A stretch of DNA of 64,000 nt from positions 3,156,001 to 3,220,000 of the forward strand of contig OZ345357.1 of the NCBI GenBank assembly GCA_977006965.1, written 5' to 3'. The translations under genes were made by a program, and so were the position numbers. This stretch comes from Phymatolithon calcareum. Lineage: Eukaryota; Rhodophyta; Florideophyceae; Hapalidiales. Shown piece by piece: positions 42,070 to 53,099 of this stretch; the stretch's first letter is position 1; every line of letters starts with the position of its first letter. Under the pieces are notes generated by a model that searched no databases, was not told the origin of the DNA, and was given only the letters and a program-made list of their open reading frames with translations.

Positions 42070-42843
42070 CTATCCCTTCACCTCTCTCACCTCGCACACC
42101 CTCAATTTATTCGCGTCATCTACTTCACATCGCTTTAGTATGTTTGCCGAAAGTACAGTCGGGAAGGTCTCCTCCGAGACCGACGGAGAGCTGCCAGGCA
42201 GCTCCGATCCGCGAAACCAGGCGTCCGCTCTCGCCGCGCGCTCTAGCGTTTCCTCCATGTCCGTCGTCATGCCATAGAGTGCGCTTCGTCCGTCTTCGCT
42301 CGTGCCATGCTCGATGGAAGCTATTGTTACCGTACTTCGCCGACCCGGCACGCCTGCATTTTGGCGAACATTGTTCTCGTCCGTTTTCGTAAACAGCTCT
42401 ACAGGAGATGCTTTTCGTGCGTGTAGTACGGATGTCACCGGGGCTGTTGCGATAAGATTATAATGTGCCTCGTCCGTGCGGCCACTGCAATGGCCACGCG
42501 CCACTGTGCGTGAATTTACAGAGGCATCACCATGTGTACAACGCCCCTCCCCGCGCATGCCACGACGACAGCGTGCTATTCTTGCCAGGCGTCTGCTTGC
42601 GGCACCGACGCGCATTTTTCCAACTCCCACTTGCCGTGCTTCTGCCGATTTACAAGCGTGCGCCCATGCTTTGCCGCCCCATCCTGGCTCGGGCGCAACT
42701 TTCGTCCCGTCACAACATTGCGCAAATCGCGGCCGCCACCGCGCGTTCGCGCCATGTTTCTCATTGTGCGCGAGGATTTGCGCTTGGGAAACCAGTGTGC
42801 GGGAATGTGTCGTCCCCTGCACTTTCCATGTTCCCCCGTCCAC
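42070..42843 (-). CDS. Doubtful 257-codon frame in a GC-rich island
   Basis: The frame is uninterrupted on the minus strand, but all three plus frames are also long here, as expected where stops are rare. The product is Arg/Ala/Gly-rich with scattered Cys and His and no domain. A plus-strand alternative (42140 to 42910) is open apart from one TAG (42275) and one TAA. I cannot decide the strand or whether any is real. Confidence 0.2.
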   Translation of the reverse strand: MDGGTWKVQGTTHSRTLVSQAQILAHNEKHGANARWRPRFAQCCDGTKVAPEPGWGGKAWAHACKSAEARQVGVGKMRVGAASRRLARIARCRRGMRGEGRCTHGDASVNSRTVARGHCSGRTDEAHYNLIATAPVTSVLHARKASPVELFTKTDENNVRQNAGVPGRRSTVTIASIEHGTSEDGRSALYGMTTDMEETLERAARADAWFRGSELPGSSPSVSEETFPTVLSANILKRCEVDDANKLRVCEVREVKG

Positions 42844-42949
42844 CGTTTTACTTTCTTTCCATTGTTTTGTGTTGTTTTTTCAACCATGGTTTTCTGGTTT
42901 TTTGGAATAGAGTGTCAATAATACGATCCGTAAACAACAACTAGTTTCT

Positions 42950-43974
42950 TTGATCTTTAATGGGGCTTACGACTTAGCCCTGGCAGGTTCCTCCTGTGTC
43001 CAGCAATATTGTTGTACATAGGGCAGCTCTCTCGTGGCACGGAGCACCGTATTGAAGACAAAAAGGGATCCGTTTGAACCAAAAAATGTGCTTGTGCACT
43101 AGTCATAAATCGTTCTTGTCACTTTTTGTATGGGATCGCTCGATGGAGCAGGGGGATCCATATAATATAAGTGAAATCTTTCGATGCTTTCTTTTAAAAA
43201 TGGCACATCAATAAGAAATCTTTGGGATCTGTCTTGAAATACAAGATACTGTGCTTCAAGTGTTCGGAGTTTTGGCACAGAGTCACTTGCTCAAACCGTG
43301 GAACAAAATGCAGTATGCAGCGACCAAGCCATCATTTTTAGAATGTTGACACGTCAATTGCCAGTTCATCTCGCTTCTGGCCCGGCATAACGGACTGCGG
43401 AAACTGAAGAAAATATAAGAGCATTAGGAAAGAAAAAAACGCAACCTTCAATGAAGATATGCCGTTGTCAACAAGGAATTACGGCGCACGTAGGCCAAGT
43501 ATTCCAAACGAGGAAATGTATCGTGACAAGAACGGATAATATTATTACAGTAAGGGGGAGATAATATAGTGTTACGTATGAAGACAGGAACTTTATTGAG
43601 GAGTCCTCGAGGTCCGTGTAGAAAAAAGCAGAACTATGATGCACTTGCACCGAGTATTCTTATCGAGGACCTGTATCCTGGGAAGTGGAGAATATTCTTA
43701 TGCCAATCATTGTGACCAGGGGCATTGGCAGTGTCTTCCATATAATTTGAATGAAATTTTTGGGCGCAGGAGATGTCCTACAAAGGCTCCGGGGCAGGAG
43801 GCTATGACAGCTGTATTGATGGTTATGATATATAGAAGACATATAAACCATATATCACATGGAAAAATCATATCATACATGTGTCGACGTAGACTAGAGA
43901 AGCACTCGTGCAAAATGGACGAAACGTAGAAATTTGAATATTAGAAGTGGAATCAGATTCAGCTCTATACTGCT
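42950..43974. other. No supported gene
   Basis: AT-rich, short frames only. Confidence 0.45.
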
Positions 43975-44166
43975 TATCATATCCATATGATCTGCGAAAA
44001 TGAGTTGTGACATTGTTTACATTGTGTCTGACGGAATGGCGCAGACGCTTAAGGTTCGCATGACGAAAGAAGATATAGAGAGGAACAAGAAAAACCACTC
44101 AACGCATAGGGAGGACTTGTGCCCGGATGGATTCCAATGCTTTAAATATGTGTGTGCTTTCTCTTG
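43975..44166 (+). pseudogene. Decayed copy of the 165-aa gene at 45711
   Basis: Around 43990 the phase reads DIVYIVSDGMAQTLKVRM, TKEDIERN, then LCPDGFQCFKYVCAFS and a TGA. This lines up with residues ~112-158 of the 45711 gene, including the final Cys pattern. The 5' part is out of phase or missing. The downstream DNA also matches, so a block of about 700 bp was duplicated. Confidence 0.8.
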
Positions 44167-44434
44167 AAGATGTCGGTCTACAAAAGAGCAAGAGATATAC
44201 TATAACAGTGAGGACTTCGAAATGAACAGCACCTCAGTTGAAATTATAAAAGCAAATGCTCCAAGAAATATATAAAACAAAAGAGCGCCAGCCACTTGAA
44301 CAAGAAGAAATTGCTCATTGTGTACCTTCGTTGCGATAGGAGAAAAGAACCTCTGGTGCTTGTTCCGATTTCTTTCAGCTAATAACTATAAAGTTTTAAG
44401 TAATAATTTGGAATTTTCTATTATGTTTTGCAAA

Positions 44435-44670
44435 GATCCCGAAGAAATTTCATCCTGACAGAAAAGTGCGTATATACACAAGTAATCCTGTCCGGATGAT
44501 ATGAGAGTTATTATAGGATAATATTTCTTGCTAATTTTATTAAAGTTTTGAAACCTCTTTTAGAATGTGATTACCCGCTGGTGATTACAGAGGTCTTATA
44601 CATATGTATTCAGTGCAAAATCTGTCATTGACAGACTCTGCCATTTCAACCTAAAAATCGTCTTTCTGGA
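44435..44670. repeat. Family T repeat and duplicated downstream block
   Basis: Carries AAGTGCGTATATACACAAG and CCTGTCCGGATGATATGAG, then the block ending TGACA(G/T)ACTCTGCCATTT, which recurs at 46855-46935. Confidence 0.75.
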
Positions 44671-45110
44671 CGTATTGCAGATCCCGAAGTGAAATCCAAT
44701 ATTGGCATGCCGTTTCTTGCAATAGTAGTCTTAGTGGCGTCTATGGAATGCGGGCTGACAGGCGGCTTGACAGGTCTGTCATAGAGTGGAGCGTGTGAGA
44801 TCTTTCCGAATCCATCGTGTCAATACGTGAGGAGGATTTGTTTCCGCGGTCGGTTCTAGACATTAATTCCACTAGTATGAAACGGCACTTCATTGTTGAG
44901 TCATGAAGAGCGAACACGCATTAAGAGTGCGATCTTTCTGCATAATATTCTTTGCAGGTACGAAAAGCGAACATGATCTGTGACAATTGGAGGAATAGGA
45001 AAATCACTTCAAGATCGATATCATTCCCGTGACTTTAACTTTGATGTTATGGACGGCGTCACGACAATTACACCTGCTTTAATAGATTTCGATTAGAATC
45101 AGACATGTTT
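44671..45110. other. No supported gene
   Basis: Short frames only. Confidence 0.4.
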
Positions 45111-45114
45111 TTCC

Positions 45115-45625
45115 GTGGATCAGACTTACAAGATCTCTGACCGTTTGCTTCAGGAGCTGTGGTTTATATGTTTTGCCCGTCTTCTTCAAAAATATCCATT
45201 CTTTGACACAGACAGTGCATTTGATCGAGACTATCCAAGGTGTGCCGCGGAAGCACTATGTGAAAGAAGGAAATATTATTTTTACTTGCCGGACAGTAGA
45301 ATCGCGGGAGCGACCACGTCATCAATTTCTCCTGCTTTCGAGTATGCAACTTGTATTTTGTGAAGCAGTACATGCATACAACAAATGGTTCCATTGGATA
45401 CAAACACGTCGGTACATCTGGACGCTCTGTGTAACAGTGACCATATTTCTTACTGTAGCGCGAGATACAAGTGAAAGACGAGTTCGCATGTTTTGGTATC
45501 ATTGCAATGTGACCTCAAATTTTGTGATCGCGCTGAGGACTGTGTGTTACTATTACTTCACACATGATAAGATTGTACTGTCCAGTATTATTTTTTCTCT
45601 ATCGATATCAGCTTACTGTATGTGA
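45115..45625 (+). pseudogene. Uncertain coding remnant, possibly piggyBac-like
   Basis: Two overlapping plus-strand frames (45115-45363 and 45173-45625) share protein-like composition. The second has VHAYNKWFHWIQTRRYIW, and later RRVRMFWYHCNV with a hydrophobic C-terminal part. The YNK...W...R...W arrangement is reminiscent of the C-terminal half of piggyBac transposases, but no catalytic residues are placed. No ATG suits either frame. Confidence 0.25.
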
Positions 45626-45710
45626 TCATATCTAAATTGTCTATCTATAACGACTATCGCTCTCCGGACGAAAAGCAAAGGAATTCGTACCATCTCAAGA
45701 AGGCGTCAGA

Positions 45711-46208
45711 ATGTCGTCTCTTCGTCGTTTTTCAGGTCGTCTTGTGCATGAACGGGAAGTCTGGGAAATTTTTCAGGTAGAAGATTCTCCATCCGGATTC
45801 GAGATCAAAGAAAGAATTAATTCTCCGATAGACTCTCAAGCGAAGAACACAATGAAGCCGATAAGCATTTCTAGTACTGCGTATAATGCTATGATGTATG
45901 AGGCGATGGTGAAGCAGATGAAAGAAGAATTTCGTCCACAGGAGGTCGAAGAGTTCGAGAAAATTTTCAATGCGTGGCGCAGGAAAGCCGATATTATCCC
46001 GGAACCGAAGGTAAGGATATGCGAAAATGAGTACCGTGACATTTTCTACTTCGTGTCTGAGGGAATTGCTCAAAAGTTTAAGGTTGTCATGACGAAAGAA
46101 GATAGAGAGAAGATGAACTTGTTCCACTTCGGCCAGGACTTATGTCCTTCTGGATTCGATTGTTTCAAACATGGGTGCTTTCTCTGCATGAAGTCCGTCC
46201 AGAAATGA
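45711..46208 (+). CDS. 165-aa protein of a small local gene family
   Basis: ATG at 45711, TGA at 46206-46208, uninterrupted. The product is hydrophilic and helical (AYNAMMYEAMVKQMKEEF, EVEEFEKIFNAWRRKADI), then NEYRDIFYFVSEGIAQKFKV and a C-terminal Cys cluster (CPSGFDCFKHGCFLC) that could bind zinc. A decayed copy lies 1.7 kb upstream. Family T repeats follow both copies, so gene and repeats seem to have moved together. I do not recognise the family. An intact frame beside a decayed copy suggests recent constraint on this one. Confidence 0.6.
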   Translation: MSSLRRFSGRLVHEREVWEIFQVEDSPSGFEIKERINSPIDSQAKNTMKPISISSTAYNAMMYEAMVKQMKEEFRPQEVEEFEKIFNAWRRKADIIPEPKVRICENEYRDIFYFVSEGIAQKFKVVMTKEDREKMNLFHFGQDLCPSGFDCFKHGCFLCMKSVQK

Positions 46209-46424
46209 GCAACAGGCATTCGATAACAGTGAGAACTTCGAATAAACAACACCCTCACTTGAACTTGAAATATAAAAATGGTCCAAGAAATGTGTAAGAC
46301 AAAAGCATGCGAACAACTTGTACAATAGAAACATGCTCATTTTGTACCTTCGTGTTAATAGGACGCGATAGTGTCTTACCACATTTTTGAGAATAATTCG
46401 GAATTTGAAATTATGTTTTGCAAT

Positions 46425-46935
46425 CATGTTGCAGAAGTATCATCATGACAGAAAAGTGCGTATATAATATGAGAGTTATGATAGGAGAATACTTCTCACT
46501 GAAAAGATTCAATTTTCTAAAAATATTTCGAAAGTTGAATTTTTTCCGTGGAATCATGTTGCGAAGTATCATCGCGACAAAAGAATGCTTATGTACACCA
46601 GTATTCTTGTCAGGATGATATGAGCGTTATTAAGGAATGAATTGGTTTCACTGATTAGATACAATTTTAGAAAATAAATTAGATATTTGATTATTTGCTG
46701 TCGAACAATGTCGGGAAAGTATCATGATGACAGAAAAGTGCGTATATACACAAGTAATCTGGTCTGGACAATATAGGTATTACCATAGGAAAATATTTCG
46801 TATTGATTTTATGAAAGTTTCGAGTCCTATTTAGGAATATGTTTAATTGCTGAAGATTATAGAGGACTTATTATGATATATATTTTGTGCACATTCTATC
46901 ATTGACATACTCTGCCATTTTAGCCTAAACATCGT
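46425..46935. repeat. Family T repeats, three units, and duplicated block
   Basis: Units at about 46430, 46555 and 46710 share ATCATGACAGAAAAGTGCG and a TATATACAC word, then the block that matches 44590-44670. Confidence 0.8.
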
Positions 46936-47151
46936 GAGTGTCAGGTGCATCATCTTGCGCCTCTCCACAAAGTGTGCCCTCCTCATTGATGCGTTCGGGG
47001 AGATCACAACGTTACCAGTATCGCCGAAGCTTGATCGAAAGTTTTCCTCCACATTCAGCACGAGCTTCTGCTTGATCAGGGTTTCAGAAAAAGTCCCGCT
47101 GGAGAGTTGCACATTCCGCTCAAAATGCTCATAGTGTGAAGCGTTTGGCAT
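46843..47151 (-). CDS. Hypothetical 102-aa frame
   Basis: ATG at 47151. The first 75 residues look protein-like (NVQLSSGTFSETLIKQKLV, NVEENFRSSFGDTGNVVIS), while the last part overlaps the AT-rich duplicated block. Probably a fragment. Not recognised. Confidence 0.25.
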   Translation of the reverse strand: MPNASHYEHFERNVQLSSGTFSETLIKQKLVLNVEENFRSSFGDTGNVVISPNASMRRAHFVERRKMMHLTLTMFRLKWQSMSMIECAQNIYHNKSSIIFSN

Positions 47152-47489
47152 GAAAGAAAAGTGTGGAACGTGTGCTGTAAGCGGCCACTGCCTGCCTCTC
47201 TGTTGTCGCCTCCTCTACGGCCCGAGCTCTTGCCTCCCCACAACCATCGACTTTTCTGCACTACTCTCTCGTATCGCATCTCTTCACCCGCTATGATCTC
47301 CGCCAAGAAAGTAGCTCTGCGTAGCACTACCATCTCCATCCCATTTGATATTTGTGAAAAGGAGCGCGAAATCAGTAGCCGCAGTGCTACCGTTCTATTG
47401 GTCACGCCGGGATGTGAAAAGTCTGTTGGCACAACAAAAGACGGATTGCGAGACTCTACTATGCCTCAGACAGCAACTCGCGTCACATG

Positions 47490-47615
47490 ACGCAGAGCTC
47501 GTCTATGCCGAACTGCCCACACAGCGTTCTTTCGCCACGCACCTCCTCTTCACGTTAGCCCCCAAAACGACACAGTGCGTTGCATGATGTCCGCACAATC
47601 TAGCCTCGCTGTACA
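47490..47615 (+). repeat. Repeat shared with 51235-51360
   Basis: CACACAGCGTTCTTTCGCC-like start, then CACAGTGCGTTGCATGATGTCC-like sequence, repeated with about 20% change at 51250-51360, where it directly precedes a LINE reverse-transcriptase fragment. Probably part of a LINE 5' region. Confidence 0.6.
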
Positions 47616-50095
47616 CATCCACACTCGCGAGAAAATATCGGCAACTAATTCCCGCCCTGGAGGCAAAACACGTCGACAACAGCGGAGAGCACACCCGCCA
47701 TCGAGGGGTCGAGTGCTTACATTATTTCGCTGTTCGAGGGCGCCGTTCATCAAGCTTATGTGGAAAAGATCTGCAGAGCACCGATTTGTGACAGCACGGC
47801 TGGTCATCACTCAACGGCCAGGTATTCAAGCAGACGCGCGCATCAGCCAGTTTACAAGAGGGTGTTACCTATCGCTTGTATTTCCTCCAATTTAGTGTGA
47901 TACGGTCACTCTTGCAGAACAGCTCGTGTTACCTTGCAGAGGACAATGACAACGGCTTCATTCGCAGATCGCTCAAGTTGTGCAGCGAAATGTATTCGAT
48001 CCGCGGCGAACTGTGCGCAAACGATGCAATGATATTTCCGAAACTTCGTACAGCCCAGAGCTCAATTCCCGGACGATGAGGAACACGGCAAGGTGAAAGC
48101 CAAAGAAAAAGTCTATGCCATGAAGCAGCGGGATTTCCGCCATGTACCGCATTACGAGAGGTTCATGTGACACAAGAAGACACCAAATAACCCCGCTCTG
48201 CCGAGAGCTGCAGCAAGTTGTGGCCGCACGGTCGATCTCGATTCAAGGTGCTGATGCCCGACCTGATCGGACGACAAACTCTGCAGGAGAGCATTAGCGA
48301 ATTTTGTTAAAATGTATGCTCGCCTTCGCAGAGAAGTTCCCTCGACGCGAAGCCAGCAGCGAGTATAGTAGTTTAGGGCAACATGTGCACACAAAACGGG
48401 GTCAAGTTGCAGAAAATCCGACCCAAAGGGAGCTCGTTGTCGGAATGTTGTAGAAGACAGTAATTTAAAGGGCAAGAAGTGGGATCGTGCAGCTGGACTG
48501 CATCTGAGTTACTGGAGAAAGTGAAATGCACCAAGGCGCGCAGCTGACATACATGAATCGGGAATACGTGTACATTCCAGGGGTAGAGCTCACCAAGCCA
48601 TCACATCCTGTTCTCAACATCCCCAGTTCCAGACCGGGGTGTTGTGCGTCGGCTGAGGACCAGGCGTGGGCGCAAAGTAATATGCGTCGCGCAAGGATGA
48701 AGCAATGACATCCGCGTCAGAGATTATTTTTCGCACGACACCGTTGAGCAAGCTGAGCTGTGGAAGCGAGGTGCGCGAACGTTACCAGAGTCGTAGTAAG
48801 TCCCTTTTTGGTTGTGTCTTTTGCTCGTATGGAAGGTTAAGAACATTCTGCACCTGGTATTTCATCTCCCGCGTGCTGTTGGTGCCGCTAATTGTGTGTG
48901 GTACGCGTGCGTGATTTTTCTGAGTACAGGCGCACGCCATCTTCGCTCGGCGGAATGTATCAATGGGAGGTGAGACGGAAGCAGCATGCGCCAGCCCCCG
49001 TTTGAGATATTTGCCACTGATCCCGGAATAGTGTTGACGCTCCACATTTTGAATTCTTTTCGAAACGCCTCATTCGCGACACTCTGCTCGGGGTCACATC
49101 CAAATCGCAGAATCAGCGTTCAAATATCCTTCGTCGGTGTAAATGCATTGTATCGTGACGAATATTCTTGATAGTCGCCGCCACATCAGCAAGAACCGGA
49201 CTGCCCAAATTTCACAAACGAATCGCTCATTTACTCGCCCAGTCTGCGGCGCCACAGTCGCACGGTGCCTCCGTGACACGGACACTTTAGTCGTGCCTCT
49301 GTCGGAACCATATCTGTTCGAAGCTCGTATCCAAAAAATGGTATCGTCGGGCGAGAAGGTCACTGTTTCCGTGAAGCTCTGTTGCCGTGAAGCTTGAAAT
49401 TCGCTCGTCGCTTCATCATGCATCGAATGAAGTTCAGGCAAAGGATCAGCAGTGTACGAAGTAGTGTGACATTGCCTAACTCTTCTCATCGTATGCGACC
49501 GAAAAAACGAAGACGCCAATCACACCTGGCTCGTCAAAAGTCACGTTCGTATTTCTCATAAATTCTCTCAAGAGCCCAACAATTGTATTCTGTACGTACA
49601 CCGACATTTCCGCGTATTCATTTTCTTCGTGCACTGTGCGATTTGTCGTGCTGAGCAACAGAGAAAAAGAGCCCGTAATGTCGGGGAAAGTGGAGGTCGA
49701 AGAATTAGATGATTGTCTTGTGTTTGTGAAGATTCTTGAATCTCGTGGAGAAGAAGTGGGTGGTAATGAGAAAGATTTAGAATTTCGAATTTAGTTACAG
49801 ATCGTACATCAACTTCTTGTAGCACTTCTCTAGCATCAGAATCGATTTCCTGCAATACGCATAACATTACAGAAAGACTCATGGTGAGTTCTGCTGTAGA
49901 AAACACAACATATGCATATGGCTGCCCATCTCTACATTTGCCAGACCGCTTTTAAATTAGGTGAATTCAGGTTATGTCGTCATTCAGAGCACCTCATCAA
50001 AGTGTTCCTAATCGAATGGTAATGTGATCATCAATCTAACTTGGGGTGGAGAATTCCTGCCGTTGGGCATCATGCACTCATGAGCAGCTGACCCA
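47616..50095. other. No confident gene; several protein-like frames
   Basis: Plus-strand frames (for example 47876-48079 and 49143-49397, the latter with PLSEPYLFEARIQKMVSSG) and a 141-codon minus frame (49094-49519) overlap. Some may be exons or decayed retroelement parts. None has a recognisable domain. Confidence 0.3.
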
Positions 50096-50588
50096 ATGAC
50101 GCCGACTACCTATTGTATCGAATATTCCAAATCACGTTTCAAAAGCCTCTATAGACTACTCACGAACACGGCGCTACGGCTCCCGCTTCGCTTACGCATC
50201 TGGAGAGTTTCGGCGGTATCGACTCTGATATACGGAGTTGAATCCTGGAATCTAACGACACCAATGCAGAAAAAAACTGAACGGTAACGTATCGAAGATA
50301 CTGGCCGTGATGACGAAAAGGACAATAGCCGAAGAAGAAAGAAAGCCCTCACAGGAGGTGATGCAATGGATTAAGGACCGTCGCTGGGGATGGCTAGGAC
50401 ATGTTCTCCGCATGGGTGTGAACAGTCTCGTCCGCAGGATACTGCTACAATGCGTACCCAGAACATATGCTTCTCTCCTTGGCGATATCCCAAACCAAAG
50501 TATCGAATCGTCCATAAGAGACGCTTCCGACAACAACAAGTGGAGTCGCATGAAGACTTCTAAACGTGCTTGCCCCTTACGGGAATAA
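50096..50588 (+). pseudogene. 3' end of a LINE reverse transcriptase ORF
   Basis: Reads KSRFKSLYRLLTNTALRL, then STLIYGVESWNLTTPMQKK and, after a phase change near 50290, MQWIKDRRWGWLGHVLRM. This is the typical C-terminal connection of LINE ORF2 proteins (YGxExW, KxxRWLGHVxRM). It is truncated at the 5' side and frameshifted, a dead copy. Confidence 0.75.
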
Positions 50589-51182
50589 AGCAATTATCAT
50601 CACGCTTTTTCTATTTTTCAATGAAATTCCAGCTTCTTCAAGTTTAAAAACAATCTTTGCGGCCTGAGAAGAGACTGCATAATATGGTTTTATTCTTGCT
50701 GTACCGCCCCGCGTGGAGGACTAATGCTTGCAGCACACCTTGGAAGACCGTTGCAAATAAACGTTTAGACTCTTGCATTGTCGGTGAATGGGATGTGCAA
50801 TAGATTATATCTTTTGCAGATGATTCAAGCAAGATGTAGCACGCCACACACTTGTTGATGACAACTGATTGCGATAGAATAGCAACGGGATAATCCACCG
50901 TCCTCCTTTGAGTAACACTTTCCTACATCGATTCTCCAACATTTCGTACTACAGCGTAAGGATAGTCCATTCTTTACAATACAGGAATTCAAACGCACTC
51001 ATCAACGCGCGCGTTTCAACGAGATAATATTGAACCAAATTGTACTTCTGTATACACAGCATCACCAATTACATCACCAAACTGGACCACATAACCGATG
51101 TCATGCACGATGAGCGAACGAAGCTGGTCTAGAGCATTCTCCTCCGCCTTGCCTCTTCCAAATTGAACCACCCGTCGTAGCA
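50589..51182. other. No supported gene
   Basis: AT-rich, short frames only. Confidence 0.45.
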
Positions 51183-51662
51183 TTGGGATATTGTTCTCGA
51201 CGTCCCATCATGACCATCTATGGACGCCGACACAAGCGACGCTGTTTCAGCGATATTGAACAACCCACACACCGCGCTTTCGCCACACACCTCATCTTTG
51301 CGTCAGCCCCCCCCAAAGCGATACAGTGCGCTCCATGCTGTCCGCACAATGCAGCCCCGCTGAAAAAATTTACATGGGCGAGAATCGTTTCGGTACCAAC
51401 AGACTTCGCGAAGAGGATGAAAAATCTAATTCAAATGAAGAAAAGGAGATCCCAGACGAATTTCTGCGAAGGGAGGCTGCCGGATCCGGCTGAAATCTCA
51501 TCTCACCTGACGGAGGAGCACAAAGACGCCCAAGGCACAGCAATACAACCGAGGAAATTTCAAGTCACGCGTGGACTAAAACGAGAACTAAAGAGAGCTC
51601 TAAGACGTGCCCCAAGGCGAAAAGCAGGTGGCCCAGAAGGAATTTTTAAATTAAAAATTTAA
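51183..51662 (+). pseudogene. LINE fragment before the reverse-transcriptase core
   Basis: The frame includes LTEEHKDAQGTAIQPRKF, then LKRELKRALRRAPRRKAGGP, which fits the start of LINE RT (the K-A-x-G-P-D/E-G-I box). It breaks off right after that box in low-complexity A/T sequence at 51650-51665. The left part is the repeat shared with 47490. Truncated. Confidence 0.5.
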
Positions 51663-52469
51663 TCTGAAAAAGGGCTCTTAGACTTCCCGCTCTATCGTGG
51701 CTTTACCATGGAGAATATTATAATTTGTGCGTGCGCAACTCGTAACGTGGAAGCAAACACCTGAGAGCTTGTGCATACGCAAACAGAAATTTGTGTCTTT
51801 CGGTATCACCCACTCCGCTGGAGGAGCATGGCACCGTTTTGGCCCGAGAATTATTTAGTCTCGTCGGGCCAAAATGCCTCCGTGCTCCCCCAGTGTCTTT
51901 GATAAATGAACAACGCAAGTCATTTCCATTCCTAGTCATATTCCTATCGCCCAACCTCTACATAACGCGAACTGCGTACAGTGACTGTCCAAAACTTTCG
52001 CAAGTCCACACGCTAGCCAGATGTCTGCGGTACCTCTCTTGCAAAACCTACCTTTGCCTTCAAGTCGTGGGAGATCCCGAGAAATTGTGTTAAAAATCCT
52101 GCTCCAATCTTCCCTCGTCAGAGTGAAGCACAAAGCTAACATCTGTTTATTTGCTCTTTTGATATCTAGATTATGTCCCAGGTCTGCTCTCTTAAATGCA
52201 AATATTGCGGAGCCTATTGCGCCATACTTGCGAGTCCTATTTCCCTAAGGGATCAGAAAGTCTTGTTCCAACACATCAAGTCGCACGATCCTTACGTTTC
52301 GGAGGACGGAGTCAGGTACCTGATACCTGATGTGTTTTTGCACAGAACGTATGACACCAAGTCGAAGCGGCATCCTTAGACACTTCGCAGTGATCACATT
52401 TCATTTAAAGATTTAAATTTCACGTGATTAAATATCAAATCTGACGGTCCTAATGCTCGATTGCCCTCT
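51663..52469. other. No supported gene; one foldback
   Basis: Contains the foldback at 51811-51894. A plus frame (52173-52379) is Cys- and His-containing (SLKCKYCGAYC, HIKSHD) and could be a C2H2-type fragment; weak. Confidence 0.35.
51811..51894. repeat. Foldback (about 30-40-bp arms)
   Basis: GGAGCATGGCACCGTTTTGG near 51823 is inverted as CCAAAATGCCTCCGTGCTCC ending at 51887. Weaker pairing extends outward through CACT...AGTG. The loop is AT-rich. Confidence 0.8.
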
Positions 52470-52815
52470 TCATGAGACATTTCAAACAGTGCAAAGCGCG
52501 TAACTTTGCGCGGACGGGAAATTGGTGCGCTGAAAACCGTGTAGTGTGCCCAAAAATATATACACAATAAGATTCTAAATTTAAATTGACAACATAGCCC
52601 AAAAATATTGGGCGCCAGTTTGGCAGGCCAAAATTCAAAATCCTATTTTATATATACTTTTTGCCACACTCCACGGCTCTCTGCGCAATAATTTCTCGTT
52701 CGCGAAGATTTGCGCGGCAAGTACCGATCTTTTCGTGTCGATAAGAGCTTTCGAACGGTACTAAGCGCGTAACTCTACGAGAACGGCACATTGGTGCGCC
52801 GAAATACGGGGAATC
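52470..52815. repeat. Hairpin family H, two diverged units
   Basis: At 52675-52810, GTTCGCGAAGATTTGCGCGG pairs inverted with the stretch ending CTACGAGAAC, around AGTACCGATC...GAACGGTACT. Both ends carry GGTGCGC or related words. 52480-52560 is half of a second unit. Related to the two units in element E. Confidence 0.65.
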
Positions 52816-53099
52816 TGTCCAAATCAATTTACAAAATAGGATTCTTAATTGCTCGAGGACTGAAATCTTATTGGCTATTATTTGGCAGTAGCACGGTACG
52901 CGAACGTGGTCATACGATTACAGTATATCCAATGAGAAGTCACTTTGAGTCTGTCATCGGTGGCAGATCTGCCATTTGCAAAACAATGAAAAGTTGAAGA
53001 TTCGGGGGACTGTAAACCTGTGTCAACTATGACGTAGCTAAACATTGCTGTACCCTTTCAGTGTCTCTCTCCGCTTCTTGACTTTCCTTGTTCGCGATC
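52816..53099. other. No supported gene
   Basis: Short frames only. Confidence 0.4.

Noticed and set aside
42465-42944. Plus-strand Cys-rich frames in the GC-rich island
   Set aside because: Three plus frames and one minus frame are open at once, so openness carries no information, and no domain is seen.
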